Positions 56,782 through 64,000 of a stretch of 64,000 nt of DNA are shown one piece after another (the first letter of the stretch is position 1; each line of letters begins with the position of its first letter). The DNA is from Prorocentrum cordatum (taxonomy: Eukaryota > Sar > Dinophyceae > Prorocentrales > Prorocentraceae): the NCBI GenBank assembly GCA_963575745.1, contig CAUYUJ010006336.1:18501-82500 (forward strand), given 5' to 3'. Below the pieces are notes generated by a model. The model worked only from the letters and a program-made list of their open reading frames with translations, did no database searches and had not been told where the DNA came from. A program made the translations under genes and the position numbers.

Positions 56782-57535
56782 GGCCCACTGGTTTCCTTCC
56801 TGTCCCGCATCTCGTGCATCCTGTTGTTCCTCATCATCTTCATCTCCCGCTCCGTTCCCAGTGCCCTCATCTCCTCGATCCTCCTGTCTCCATCTCTTTC
56901 TCTGTTGTCGCCTCCTCATTTGTATTCCCCCTCTCCGTCCTGCTTCTCCTGCTCCTGTTCCTCCTCCTCCTCCTCCTGCTCCTCCCCCTCTTCCTCCTCC
57001 TTCTCCGTCAACCTCCGCCCCCATCCCTCCTTGCCCTCGCCACTGCTACCCCGCTCCCCTCCTCAGCCAGTCTTTCTGTGATCACCTCCGCCTGCCGCAT
57101 GCCCCTGGGGTACATGAAGAACATCGGGCCGTCCACAAACTCCAGCAGCGCCTCGAGTCGGGATCGCGGTCGGGTGGAGGATGGGGAGAGAACAACATCA
57201 GAAGAGTTGCGGGAGAACGATGGCTGCGAGCGGAGAATAAATCTGAGTGGGGGGGGGGGCAAGGGATGCACGGGCGAGGATGGCAACGTTCCGAATTCGA
57301 ATGGGCGCTGCAAGGGTCGGATGATGGGCAGGGGGGGGCGGGGGGAGGGGGCCGATGGCAAGCACTCGCCATCGCTCTCCTTTCCCTAATGCGCATTCCT
57401 TCTCTCTTCCCCCTGCCCTGCGTGCGTGGCCGCCTTCGCGATCACCACTGGCTTGACGGTCGACTCAAGGTTGTCGCCGTCGTCGCCATCAGTCGCGTCG
57501 GCGCCCTTCTCGGGCGCTTCTGCGGGGCTTGCCAT
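47321..57535 (-). CDS. Large multi-exon gene, function unknown (about 19 exons)
   Basis: Well-defined exons, all beginning and ending between codons: 57535-57422 (MASPAEAPEK), 57151-57050, 56555-56424, 56090-54903 (396 codons), 54628-54404, 52866-52618, 52328-51603, 51469-51155, 50327-50073, 48826-48566, 48434-48243, 48098-47895, 47625-47554, 47500-47321 (stop). Less certain exons: near 54111-54040, 53719-53590, 51108-50938, 50725-50650, 49279-49174. Donors are GT, GC (57421, 47894) or GA (54902). Features: ac/bas low-complexity tract with KKPA/KRP motifs, Ala repeats, two EPQPEATPAPA repeats (exon 52328), an SGGAAPAA octad repeated about eight times (exon 48826), and amphipathic helices such as KIIVEVCKQYCEG and KKVDEAMGSRTDFFVRMC. 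No catalytic domain is recognised; composition suggests a nuclear or scaffold-type protein. About 1,500-1,600 residues. Confidence 0.72.
48471..48532. repeat. 62-bp hairpin within an intron (CTGGCCAG ends)
   Basis: CTGGCCAG at both ends, with nested CAATCCTGA/TCAGGATTG and CAGGATCG/CGATCCTG pairs, gives a nearly perfect palindrome. It fills half of the 131-bp intron between the exons ending at 48566 and starting at 48434. Confidence 0.82.
48590..48790 (-). repeat. 27-bp in-frame coding minisatellite
   Basis: Seven to eight units of 27 bases encode (A/S)(S/C)GGAAPAAS-type peptides in the exon 48826-48566 of the large gene. Length changes by whole codons, so it can vary without breaking the frame. 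Confidence 0.8.
48930..49060. repeat. (GGA)n microsatellite in an intron
   Basis: GGA/GAA repeats between exons of the large gene; a further GGA block is at 49295-49480. Confidence 0.85.
49500..50015. repeat. (GAT)n/(GCT GAT)n microsatellite in an intron
   Basis: GATGAT, GCTGAT and GTTGAT repeats fill most of the intron between exons ending at 50073 and starting at 49279 of the large gene. GGA repeats also occur at 50465-50565 in another intron. Confidence 0.9.
53328..53445. mobile_element. F1 inverted-repeat element, copy 2 (118 bp), within an intron
   Basis: Perfect 12-bp inverted ends TCGCTCGGACGT/ACGTCCGAGCGA, same length as the copy at 46323. It lies in the intron between exons near 53719-53590 and at 52866 of the large gene, and is inserted next to a partial F3 element. 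Confidence 0.85.
53454..53520. mobile_element. Partial F3 element
   Basis: CATGCCCATGTTC, CTAGCGAAACTGG, then CTGCCAATGCCTCCTTTCCTTG match the F3 element 38642-38794 read on the other strand. Sequence related to the left flank of F3 (TCTAGATGGGCTG...GGTGCCTCCGCCCAG) lies at 53235-53300, so the F1 copy separates the two. Confidence 0.7.
54190..54222. repeat. (CT)n tract in an intron
   Basis: Short CT microsatellite between exons of the large gene. Confidence 0.8.
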
Positions 57536-57639
57536 CTTGAGCCCGCCGACGCTGGCGCGCAAGCAAGGGGCAGGCCGAGAGTTCAAGGGAGGGACGGCCC
57601 GTGAATGGTGGACATGATAACAGACAGGGAGGGACGAAT

Positions 57640-57895
57640 CTACAACTACTTACACACATATACGCTCATACACATGTATATGTAATATGTATATATGCAA
57701 AAATAAGTACTTGCATACGTACGTATGTGCATATGTATACATACACACATATATGTGCATGTGAAATTATACATGTGTATATACGTAATCACATGAATAC
57801 ATATATGTTCATATGTTCAGACGTATTTTTGCATCCACAATATATATATATATATATATGTATGTGTATATATATATACACACATATATATGCCT

Positions 57896-57930
<35 letters not shown>

Positions 57931-57935
57931 CATTT
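57640..57935. repeat. TA/CATATA microsatellites inside the right end
   Basis: ACATATATG and TATATATA repeats mirror the AT tract at 36560-36785 inside the left end. CCGGAACCA motifs follow at 57938-58035. Confidence 0.85.
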
Positions 57936-58067
57936 TCCGGAACCAGAATATATCTCCGGAACCATTTTGTGTAACAGCATCGATCCGGAACCAAAATTCG
58001 TTCTTTTTGAAGAGCGAAAATGTCCGGAACCATTTCGTGGTTCCCAAGGACCTCTGGGATCTGCTTG

Positions 58068-58815
58068 GCGCGCCCGGGCGATCTGCGCGGCTTGCCCAGC
58101 GATGTCGCGCGCGTCGGCGCGGCCGAGCCGAGTCTCGCAAGCGCGGCGCAGCCGGGCGGCGATGTCGGGCGCGGCGGCGCGGCCGAGCCCAGTTTTGCAG
58201 AACGCGCGGGCGCGGCCTCCCAGCGACGTCGGGCGCGCGGGCGCGGCCGGGCCGAGAGTTGCAAGACGCGCGGGCGCGGCCGCCTGGCGATGTCGGGCGC
58301 GTCGGCGCGGCCGGGTCGAGTTGCGTAAAACGCGCGGGCGCGGCAGGTCGGCGATGTCGGGCGCGGCGGCGCGGCCGCGGCGAGTTTCGTAGAACGCGCG
58401 GGCGCGGCCGCCCAGCGATGTCGGGCGCGGCGGCGCGGCCGGAATGAGTCTTGCAAAAAGCGCGGGCGCGGCCGCCCGTGGATGTCGGGCGCGCGGCGCG
58501 GCTGAGCTTAGTTTTGTAAAACGCGCGGGCGCGGCCGCCCGGCGACGTCGGGCGCGTCGGCCCGGTCGAGCTTAATTTCGCGAAACGCGCGGGCGCGGCC
58601 GCCCGGCGATGTCGGGCGCGCCGGCGCGGCCGGGCCGAGTCTCGCAAAACGCGCGGGCGCGGCCGCCCGGCGAGTCGGCGCGGCTGAGCCGCCGAGCGCT
58701 GCGAAGCCCGCGGGCGCAGCTGGCCGGCGATGTCGAGCGCGGCAGCGCGGCCGAGTGTTGCGGGGCGCGCGGGCGCGGCCGTCCGGCGACGTCGGGCGCG
58801 TCGGCGCCGCCGCGC
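58068..58815. repeat. GC-rich ~55-bp satellite, right block
   Basis: Continues the satellite of 34984-36195 in the same orientation (CGCGGGCGCGGCCGCCCGGC, GATGTCGGGCGCGCCGGCG). About 13 units. Confidence 0.85.
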
Positions 58816-58824
58816 CCGCGGATA

Positions 58825-59270
58825 GCAACGGCCCCCCTCCCGGACTAACGGCCGCCCTCCCAGAGTGCAAGGGCCCTCTCCCAGACTACAAAGGCCCCCT
58901 CATGGTTCACAGAGGAAGGGCCCGCCACGGACAGCATGGGCCCGTCCTCAAAGTACACGGGATTATCCGCGTAGACAAGTGCACCCCTCCCCCAGGAAAA
59001 CACAACCTTTCCCCGGAATGCAAAGGCTGTTACCATGGAGTACAAGGGCCCCCCCCGCGACTGCAAGGGCCCTTCCACATATAGATCAATGCATTTTTCC
59101 CAAAGGGGGACATGGCCCGTCATAGGGCCCCCCCCCGGCTAGAAGGGCCCTTCCCCCAGAATACAGGGGCCTTCCCACAGAGCTCAATGCGTCTTACCCC
59201 CGGGAAACATGACCCTTTCCCGGACTACGCGGGCCCGCCTCCCGGACTAGCACCAGGGCCCCACACGTGA
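58825..59270. repeat. GGGCCCCCCTCCC/ACTACAAGGGCCC repeat stretch
   Basis: Irregular units combine CCTCCCAGACTACAAGGGCCC and CCCCGGGAAACATGACCC-like blocks. No gene. Confidence 0.65.
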
Positions 59271-59274
59271 TATG

Positions 59275-59455
59275 GTCTTAGGGAAAAGACAGGACATCTG
59301 TTTTGCAGCTTCCCCGCATTAGCGGGGAAATGCAACTTTTGTGTCTTGTTCCGTATTAGTATAAGAAATATGAATCACCGTTTTTGATATTAATAGAATT
59401 GTATGCTTTCTATAGAAATCCATGCTTTTACCTGACAGCGAAGACTGATCGGTTT
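59275..59455. repeat. AT-rich CTTTCTAT/ATTAATA palindromic repeat, copy 3
   Basis: Contains GATATTAATAGAATTGTATG and CTTTCTATAGAAATCCATGC, of the same kind as 34735-34975 and 60950-61020. Confidence 0.65.
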
Positions 59456-59529
59456 CTAGTGGGATCTTAACGCCCCAGGGGGGTCCGGGCAGGATCCGGG
59501 GAAAAAACCGCGGAAGTCAATTTAACAAA

Positions 59530-60035
59530 ACATTTACACACTTCGTGGTCTTCGAGGTCCCAGAACTCCACTCCCGGGCCACATTCTGAATGCCCGGAGC
59601 CAACTGTAGGCCACTTCGTGCTCTTCGAGTTCCCAGAACCTCATTCCTGGGCCACATTTTGAATGCCCGGAGGAAACTGTAGGCCACTTCGTGGTCTTCG
59701 AGTTCCCAGAACTCCATTCCCGGGTCACATTTTGAATGCCCGGAGCCAACTGTAGGCCACTTCGTGCTCTTCGAGTTCCCAGAAGTGCATTCCGGGGCAT
59801 GGTTTTGAATGCATGGAGCCAACTGTAACCCATTTCGGGGTCTTCGAGTTCCCAGAATTTTATTCCTGGGCATGATTTTGAATGCCCGGAACCAGCTGTA
59901 GGCCATTTCGTGGTCTTCGAGTTCCCAGAAGTTTGCTCTTGAGCATGATTTTGCATGCCCGAAGCCAACTGCAGGCCACTTCGTGTTCTTCGAGTTCCCA
60001 GAACTCCATTCCCGGGCCACATTTTGAACGCTGAG
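59530..60035. repeat. 73-bp satellite array
   Basis: Seven units begin CACTTCGTG(G/C)TCTTCGAG, then TTCCCAGAACTCCATTCC, CATTTTGAATGCCCGGAGCC, AACTGTAGGC, at about 59539, 59612, 59684, 59757, 59830, 59903 and 59976. Confidence 0.9.
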
Positions 60036-60850
60036 GCAGGCTGAGGCTGATGCAGGCTGGGGCTGAGGCAGGCTGAGGCTGAGGCCGAGGCTGAAGGCAG
60101 ACTGAGGCTGAGGCTGAGGCTGAGGCTGAGGCTGAGGCTGAGGCTGATGCCGAGGCAGGCTGAGGCTGAGGCTTAGGCTGAGGCAGGCTGAGGGTGAGGG
60201 CCGAGGCTGAAGGCAGACTGAGGCTGAGGCTGAAGCAGGCTGAGGCTGAGGCTGAGGCAGGCTGAGGCTGAGGCAGAGGCAGGTTGATGCTGAGGCAGGC
60301 TGAGGCCGAGACCGAGGCTGAAGGCAGATTGAGGCTGAGGCTGAGGCAGGCTGAGGCTGAGGCTGACTCAGGCTGAGGCTGAGGCTGAGACAGGCTGAGG
60401 CAGGGCTGAGGCAGGCTGAGGCTGAGGCCGAGGCTGAAGGCAGATTGAGGCTGAGGCTGAAGCAGGCTGGGGCTGAGGCTGAGGCAGGCTGAGGCTGAGG
60501 CTGAGGCAGGCTGATGCTGAGGCAGGCTGAGGCTGAGGCTGATGCAGGCTGAGGCTGAGGCAGGCTGAGGCCGAGGCTGAAGGCAGACTGAGGCTGAGGC
60601 TGAAGCAGGCTGAGGCTGAGGCTGAGGCTGAGGCAGGCTGAGGCTGAGGCAGGCTGAGGCTGAGGCTGAGGCTGCTGCAGGGTGAGGCTGAGGCAGGCTG
60701 AGGCTGAGGCCGAGGCTGAAGGCAGACTGAGGCTGAGGCTGAGGCTGAGGCAGGCTGAGGCTGAGGCAGGCTGAGGCTGAGGCTGAGGCAAGCTGAGGCT
60801 GTGACTGCGACTGCCGTTGCCACTGCGACTGTCATCGCGAATGCGACTGC
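60036..60850. repeat. (GAGGCT)n array with GAGGCAGGCT units
   Basis: Six-base GAGGCT repeats with regularly interspersed GCAGGCTGAG and GAAGGCAGACTGAGG, ending in GCGACTGC repeats. The long Gln/Pro- or Ala/Ser-rich frames are artefacts. Confidence 0.92.
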
Positions 60851-60944
60851 GACTGCGAGAACAGCAGAATTCTACAAGCGGATTCTCATCGGAATCTTCA
60901 GGGGAATGCTTCCAGATATGCTCCTACACATCGCTGTTAGGTTG

Positions 60945-61042
60945 CGTTGTCGGGATAATCTTTCTTCCTGCATTAATAGAAAAGCACGCTTTCTATTGGT
61001 TCTATATTAATAGAAGTTTTACTGCTTCCTCGTTATCATATG
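60945..61042. repeat. AT-rich CTTTCTAT/ATTAATA palindromic repeat, copy 4
   Basis: ATTAATAGAAAAGCACGCTT followed by TCTATTGGTTCTATATTAATAG forms a hairpin. It is the right edge of the 28.7-kb insertion. Confidence 0.7.
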
Positions 61043-61051
61043 ATCCCGGGA

Positions 61052-61560
61052 TTATAACGCAAGAGTTCTGAACGACCTGTCACAATTTGGCGCGAGGGTT
61101 GGCGCCGTTCCGAGGGCGGCAAAGGCGCGTGCCCAGTGCGCGTCCTCGGCGCATTCTTCGAGAGAGCTGGCGTGGGCACGCAAGCCTTCGCGAGCTTCTC
61201 TCCCGCTGACGCCGTGGCCGCCATCCGGGCGGCGGCTACGGCGGTGGGCGTAGCGCGCCCAGAGAAATTCGACACAAGGGCGCTGCGTTGCGGGCACGCG
61301 CTCGACTTAGTTGAGCGCGGGGCTGGGCCGGCCGAAATACTTCGCGCCGGCGGCTGGCGGAGCGCTGCCTTCGTAGAGCATCTGCCAGCTGAGTTGCTCG
61401 AGCGGGGCGCCACTCTCGAGGCCAGAGACACTTGCTCTTCCGACAGCGATGCGCGAGGAAAAGCGCCTGGGTCCCATGCCGGGTGGAGCGCATGCGCTCG
61501 CGCTCCGGCGGCGCGCGGTGCATTGGGTCTGCGCCTGCGCACGCGTGACGCGCGCGGCTG
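61052..61560 (+). pseudogene. Tyrosine recombinase, C-terminal catalytic part
   Basis: CPVRVLGAFFERAGVG, FSPADAVAAIRAAATAVGV, then FDTRALRCGHALDLVERG and AEILRAGGWRSAAFVEHL. The TRALR.GHA and GGWRSAAF blocks are the conserved C-terminal box of DIRS-group tyrosine recombinases (second Arg and His/Trp positions; the nucleophilic Tyr is expected after HLP and is not obvious). The frame is open from about 61100 to 61620. The missing N-terminal part is at 31800-32339. Confidence 0.78.
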
Positions 61561-61594
61561 GGCCCCCGCCGAGCGCCCGGCGCCCCGCGACAGC

Positions 61595-61756
61595 GGGTGT
61601 TCGCAGTGGGCGCTCGGCTAGGCCAGCGACGCAGGCTGCGCCCGAGCCGCCGTCGGCTCGGGGCACCGCTGCGCGCGGCCATGGTCGAGCGCCGCACCCA
61701 TCGTCGCGGTGCGACTCGCCGAGCCGTTTGGCGTCTGCGCCAAGGTTTTGCGGCGG
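61595..61756 (+). repeat. Split direct repeat B1
   Basis: GGGTGTTCGCAGTGGGCGCT through CGCCAAGGTTTTGCGGC. It matches B2 at 62085-62246 with about a dozen differences and abuts A2 directly. Confidence 0.88.
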
Positions 61757-62060
61757 GCGATCGTCGCGCAACGTTGATCGCGGGCACGAAGCAGCGGGGC
61801 GGGCGCCCCGCGCCTCAGCCCCCATGCTTGGGCGGAAGGGAAGGGGGGGCGCCGCGTGGCTCGCAGCGGCGCGGGGCGACGCAAGCCCAAGCGATGGGCG
61901 CGAGGCGTCGCGCAATCCGCTCCGCGTGCATGGGCGGGTGCGCGAGGGGGGCGCGTGCGCCGCCCAGGGTTGGGAGGGGCGCCGCGCGCGCTCGGCTGGG
62001 GGGGGTGTCCCGCCACGTTTGGCGAGGGGGCACCTGCGGTGCGGCTTTTGCCCGCCCGCC
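61757..62060 (+). repeat. Split direct repeat A2
   Basis: Counterpart of A1 (26452-26758). Lies between B1 and B2, as the split-repeat arrangement requires. Confidence 0.88.
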
Positions 62061-62084
62061 GCTCCCCTGGTGGCCATTCGGCTT

Positions 62085-62246
62085 GGGGTGTTCGCATTGG
62101 GCGCTCGGCTGGACCAGCGACGGAGGCTGTGCCCGAGCCACCGTCGGCACGGGGCACCGCTGCGCGCGGCCATGGTCGAGCGCCGCACCCATCGTCGCGG
62201 CGCGACTCGCCGAGCCGTTCGGCGTCTTCGCCAAGGCTTTGCGGGG
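62085..62246 (+). repeat. Split direct repeat B2, right end of the retrotransposon
   Basis: GGGGTGTTCGCATTGGGCGC through CGCCAAGGCTTTGCGGG. Similarity to B1 stops at the point where F2-type sequence resumes. Confidence 0.87.
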
Positions 62247-62279
62247 GTATTTTTGTTTCACGGACACGCCCGACTCAAC
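62247..62279. mobile_element. F2 inverted-repeat element, right part of a split copy
   Basis: T-rich sequence then GGACACGCCCGACTCAAC (62262-62279), which matches the right end of the F2 copy at 43417 in 16 of 18 bases and pairs with the left end at 26328-26345 in 14 of 18. Its left part is 35.8 kb away. Confidence 0.72.
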
Positions 62280-62339
62280 AGCGTGATTCAGTACAGCACC
62301 GTTCCTGTCACCCCTGTGTGCCCGCATCCGAACATCATC

Positions 62340-62680
62340 CTCAGCCCTCTTCTCCTCGCCCTCAGCGTCGTCATTTCGGTCGTCACCGCCCGCAACATCA
62401 TCAGCATTATCAGCATCACTGACCACCATCACCACTACCACCATCGTTATCAACATCAGCATAATCAGCATGATGCTCATTATCTGCATCCTCATCTTCG
62501 TCGTCGTCCTCGTCGTCATCCTCACCACCATCATCGGCAGCATCAGCATCACCAGCATCACCATCATTATCGTCGTCATCAGTCTCCGCATTAGTGCCAG
62601 CATCATCATCATCGTCATCATAGTAGTCGTCATCTTCGTCACCAGCACCATCCCAACAATCATCACCACCATCTTCCGCA
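62340..62680. repeat. (CAT)n/(CATCAG)n microsatellite
   Basis: CAT, CAG and CGT repeats. Met/Ile/His-rich frames are artefacts. Confidence 0.85.
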
Positions 62681-62864
62681 TGTGTTTTCGCGAAACTCCT
62701 TCAGGATGCCCGCGGCGTCTTTGCTGCCCGGCGGAACTCTCTGTCCAGCGTGGCCACCGCCAGCGCCAGCATCTCTCTTTGGGCGGGTTCGGCTATCCGC
62801 AAGAGCAAGGCTGGCCCGCACGTCGTCAAGGATGGTGCCGAGGCTGCCGACGACGCCGACGACG

Positions 62865-63250
62865 ACCACGACCCCTGAGATCCAGGCGTTACGACAATTT
62901 GTCACACCGGGCGTTTTCGCCCGATTGTGGGCTTCGGGGCCATCACCGGTGGATCTGGCTCGAAGAGTGCTGCAGCAAAATTGGGTCTAGGGCTCGGGTC
63001 ATGTTAGTTCGCGAAGATGTTTTCTGTCCGCAATGCTGTGTCGACGGCGACGACGATGACTCCTGAGGTTTTGGCGCTGCGTTCTTTTCACAAGTCGCGT
63101 TTTAGCCAAGTTCCGGGCCCAAGGCCATCACATATCGATCTGGCTCGAAGAGTGCCGCGGAAGAATGGGGTCTAGGGCTTGTGTCGTGTTTTTTCTTTTG
63201 TTTGCGAAGCTGTCGTTTTTGTTCGGAACGTCGGATCTCAGGGAACGACG
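62865..63250. repeat. ~190-bp tandem repeat, two full units
   Basis: GGATCTGGCTCGAAGAGTGC then TGGGTCTAGGGCTCGGGTC (62950-63001) recurs as CGATCTGGCTCGAAGAGTGC then TGGGGTCTAGGGCTTGTGTC (63136-63186). Both are preceded by (GAC)n and CCTGAG and followed by TTTGCGAAG/TTCGCGAAG. A third unit seems to start at 63240. Confidence 0.8.
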
Positions 63251-64000
63251 ACGACGACGTCGCCGATGACGTCGACGGCGACGGCGACGACGACTGTTTC
63301 GGCCTGCCCTCGTGCCTTCTCCTCCCTCCTGGATTTCCCCGCCTCTCTGCCTTGGTCTCGCGTGCTCACTTGCTGCCTCGCTGCCTGCACTTGCTTCTGC
63401 GCTTGTCCCGCGGTCCGGGTTTCTAGTTCGCAGCTCTTTTGATCACCGGATCGTTGGGTGCCGCCCGCTGCCTTTCTCTATCGTTGAGCTGTGTATCCTT
63501 GCCTCTTTTATTGCTCTCGCCCGCCCTTTTCCTTTTCTGGCGCGCTTGGACGTGTGCTCGCGTGTCCCTCGCGTCGTGGCAAAGGTCATGGCGGAAGGCC
63601 TTTTGCCCGTTTTCGGCCTCCGCCGACTGTTCTTGCAGTCGGATCGAGGTCGGTTCGGGGAGAGTGCCCTAATGTTCCTCGTGTTTGTTGGATGTTCCTG
63701 TGCATCATGGGGAGGGTACTCTCGGATGTTCTGTGTGTTTGGGCCGGCGGAGGGTCTCATGTTCTCGGAGGAGTGTTCTTCTGCCCCAGGTCCCACCGCA
63801 CTGGGCCCCAGGGGACCGTCAAGAAGCGAGCCCGGAGCGAGAGGCAGACCCCTGGGAAGGGGCCCAGTGCAGATCGAAGAATAAGAAACGGCATACAGTG
63901 GGGGCCCATACCAAGAAACACACTGCTTGCCTGCAGGGTGCCCTGGGTTTCTTGGGTGTCGATGGTTTTGCGATGGAGAGCGCGACGTTCCCACGCAAAA
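63251..64000. other. Right edge of the window: no supportable gene
   Basis: Several overlapping frames on both strands, none with a recognisable domain, start context or splice pair. The window ends within this stretch. Confidence 0.4.

Larger units (their letters stand above)
36429..58064. mobile_element. 21.6-kb gene-bearing segment with inverted ends
   Basis: Left end GCGGATCCCAGGGGTCCT (36429-36446); the right end read on the other strand is GCAGATCCCAGAGGTCCT (58064-58047): 16 of 18. Both then show GGAAC...CGAANTGGTTCC. CCGGAACCA motifs and (TA)n/(GTATA)n tracts follow inside both ends. The segment interrupts a GC-rich satellite and holds at least four spliced minus-strand genes, one transposase-like. 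This could be a large DNA transposon or a captured genic segment. The target duplication is not clear. Confidence 0.5.
32340..61042. mobile_element. 28.7-kb insertion inside the recombinase gene
   Basis: The nine bases ATCCCGGGA occur at both borders (32331-32339 and 61043-61051), as a target-site duplication would. The ends inside show a weak inverted match (about 10 of 16 bases: CNNATGANAANNAGG). Recombinase coding sequence is continuous in sense across the gap. Interior: AT-rich palindromic repeats, 60-bp, GC-rich and 73-bp satellite arrays, and the gene-bearing segment 36429-58064. No integrase of the insertion itself is recognised, and it may be a composite of several events. Confidence 0.6.
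26452..62246 (+). mobile_element. Tyrosine-recombinase retrotransposon with split direct repeats (PAT/Ngaro-like), interrupted
   Basis: Order: repeat A1 (26452-26758), gag-like region, reverse transcriptase and RNase H (29.8-31.0 kb), tyrosine recombinase N-terminal part (31.8-32.34 kb), a 28.7-kb foreign insertion, recombinase C-terminal part (61.07-61.56 kb), then B1 (61595-61756), A2 (61757-62060) and B2 (62085-62246). A1 and A2, and B1 and B2, are each about 93% alike by eye. A1-ORFs-B1-A2-B2 is the known arrangement in PAT and Ngaro elements, which integrate through the recombinase. Without the insertion it is about 7.1 kb. Coding frames carry several shifts, so it is inactive. Confidence 0.8.

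Noticed and set aside
59517-60791. 424-codon Gln/Pro/Ala/Ser-rich minus-strand frame
   Set aside because: Encoded by the 73-bp array and the (GAGGCT)n array.
63443-63994. 183-codon minus-strand frame at the window edge
   Set aside because: Pro/Arg/Ser-rich, no domain, and an overlapping frame of similar length exists on the other strand.

Overview
This window is almost certainly dinoflagellate nuclear DNA. The main evidence is an exact 22-of-22 match, on the minus strand at 7207-7228, to the dinoflagellate trans-spliced leader. Other support: introns with GT, GC and GA donors and mostly AG|G acceptors, very high GC, dense microsatellites, and retroelement families I associate with dinoflagellates. 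A Prorocentrum-like genome is my guess; the species is not proven. Most of the long open frames are artefacts of GC-rich tandem repeats.

Region by region. 1-1240: minisatellites. 1240-7228 (minus): an almost complete LINE-type retrotransposon (zinc ribbon, endonuclease, reverse transcriptase, RNase H, C-terminal zinc fingers) with two compensating frameshifts, starting at its 5' end with a retroposed spliced leader. 7229-21700: microsatellites, minisatellites, small inverted-repeat elements and a 0.9-kb foldback element, with no convincing host gene. 21699-21900: a diverged spliced-leader relic followed by the start of a protein with an N-myristoylation-type N-terminus (retrocopy fragment). 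23830-24600: a (CAT)n tract. 24770-25490: a broken formate/nitrite transporter copy.

26328-62279 is a nest of insertions. A ~157-bp inverted-repeat element (halves at 26328-26451 and 62247-62279) is split by a tyrosine-recombinase retrotransposon (26452-62246) with the split direct repeats A1...B1-A2-B2 of PAT/Ngaro-like elements. Its recombinase gene is cut in two by a 28.7-kb insertion (about 32340-61042) bounded by copies of ATCCCGGGA. That insertion consists of satellite arrays, themselves apparently interrupted by a 21.6-kb segment with inverted ends (36429-58064).

The 21.6-kb segment carries at least four spliced genes, all on the minus strand: a small two-exon gene (37072-37600), a member of a dinoflagellate-expanded family (39607-42975), a transposase-like gene (43150-46033) and a gene of about 19 exons (47321-57535) of unknown function whose resolvable introns are nearly all phase 0. 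Several introns consist of, or contain, short hairpin or terminal-inverted-repeat elements, resembling introners. 62280-64000 holds another CAT-type tract and a ~190-bp tandem repeat.

Coordinates of repeat arrays, domains without visible borders, and exons marked 'about' are approximate. No computation or database search was run.
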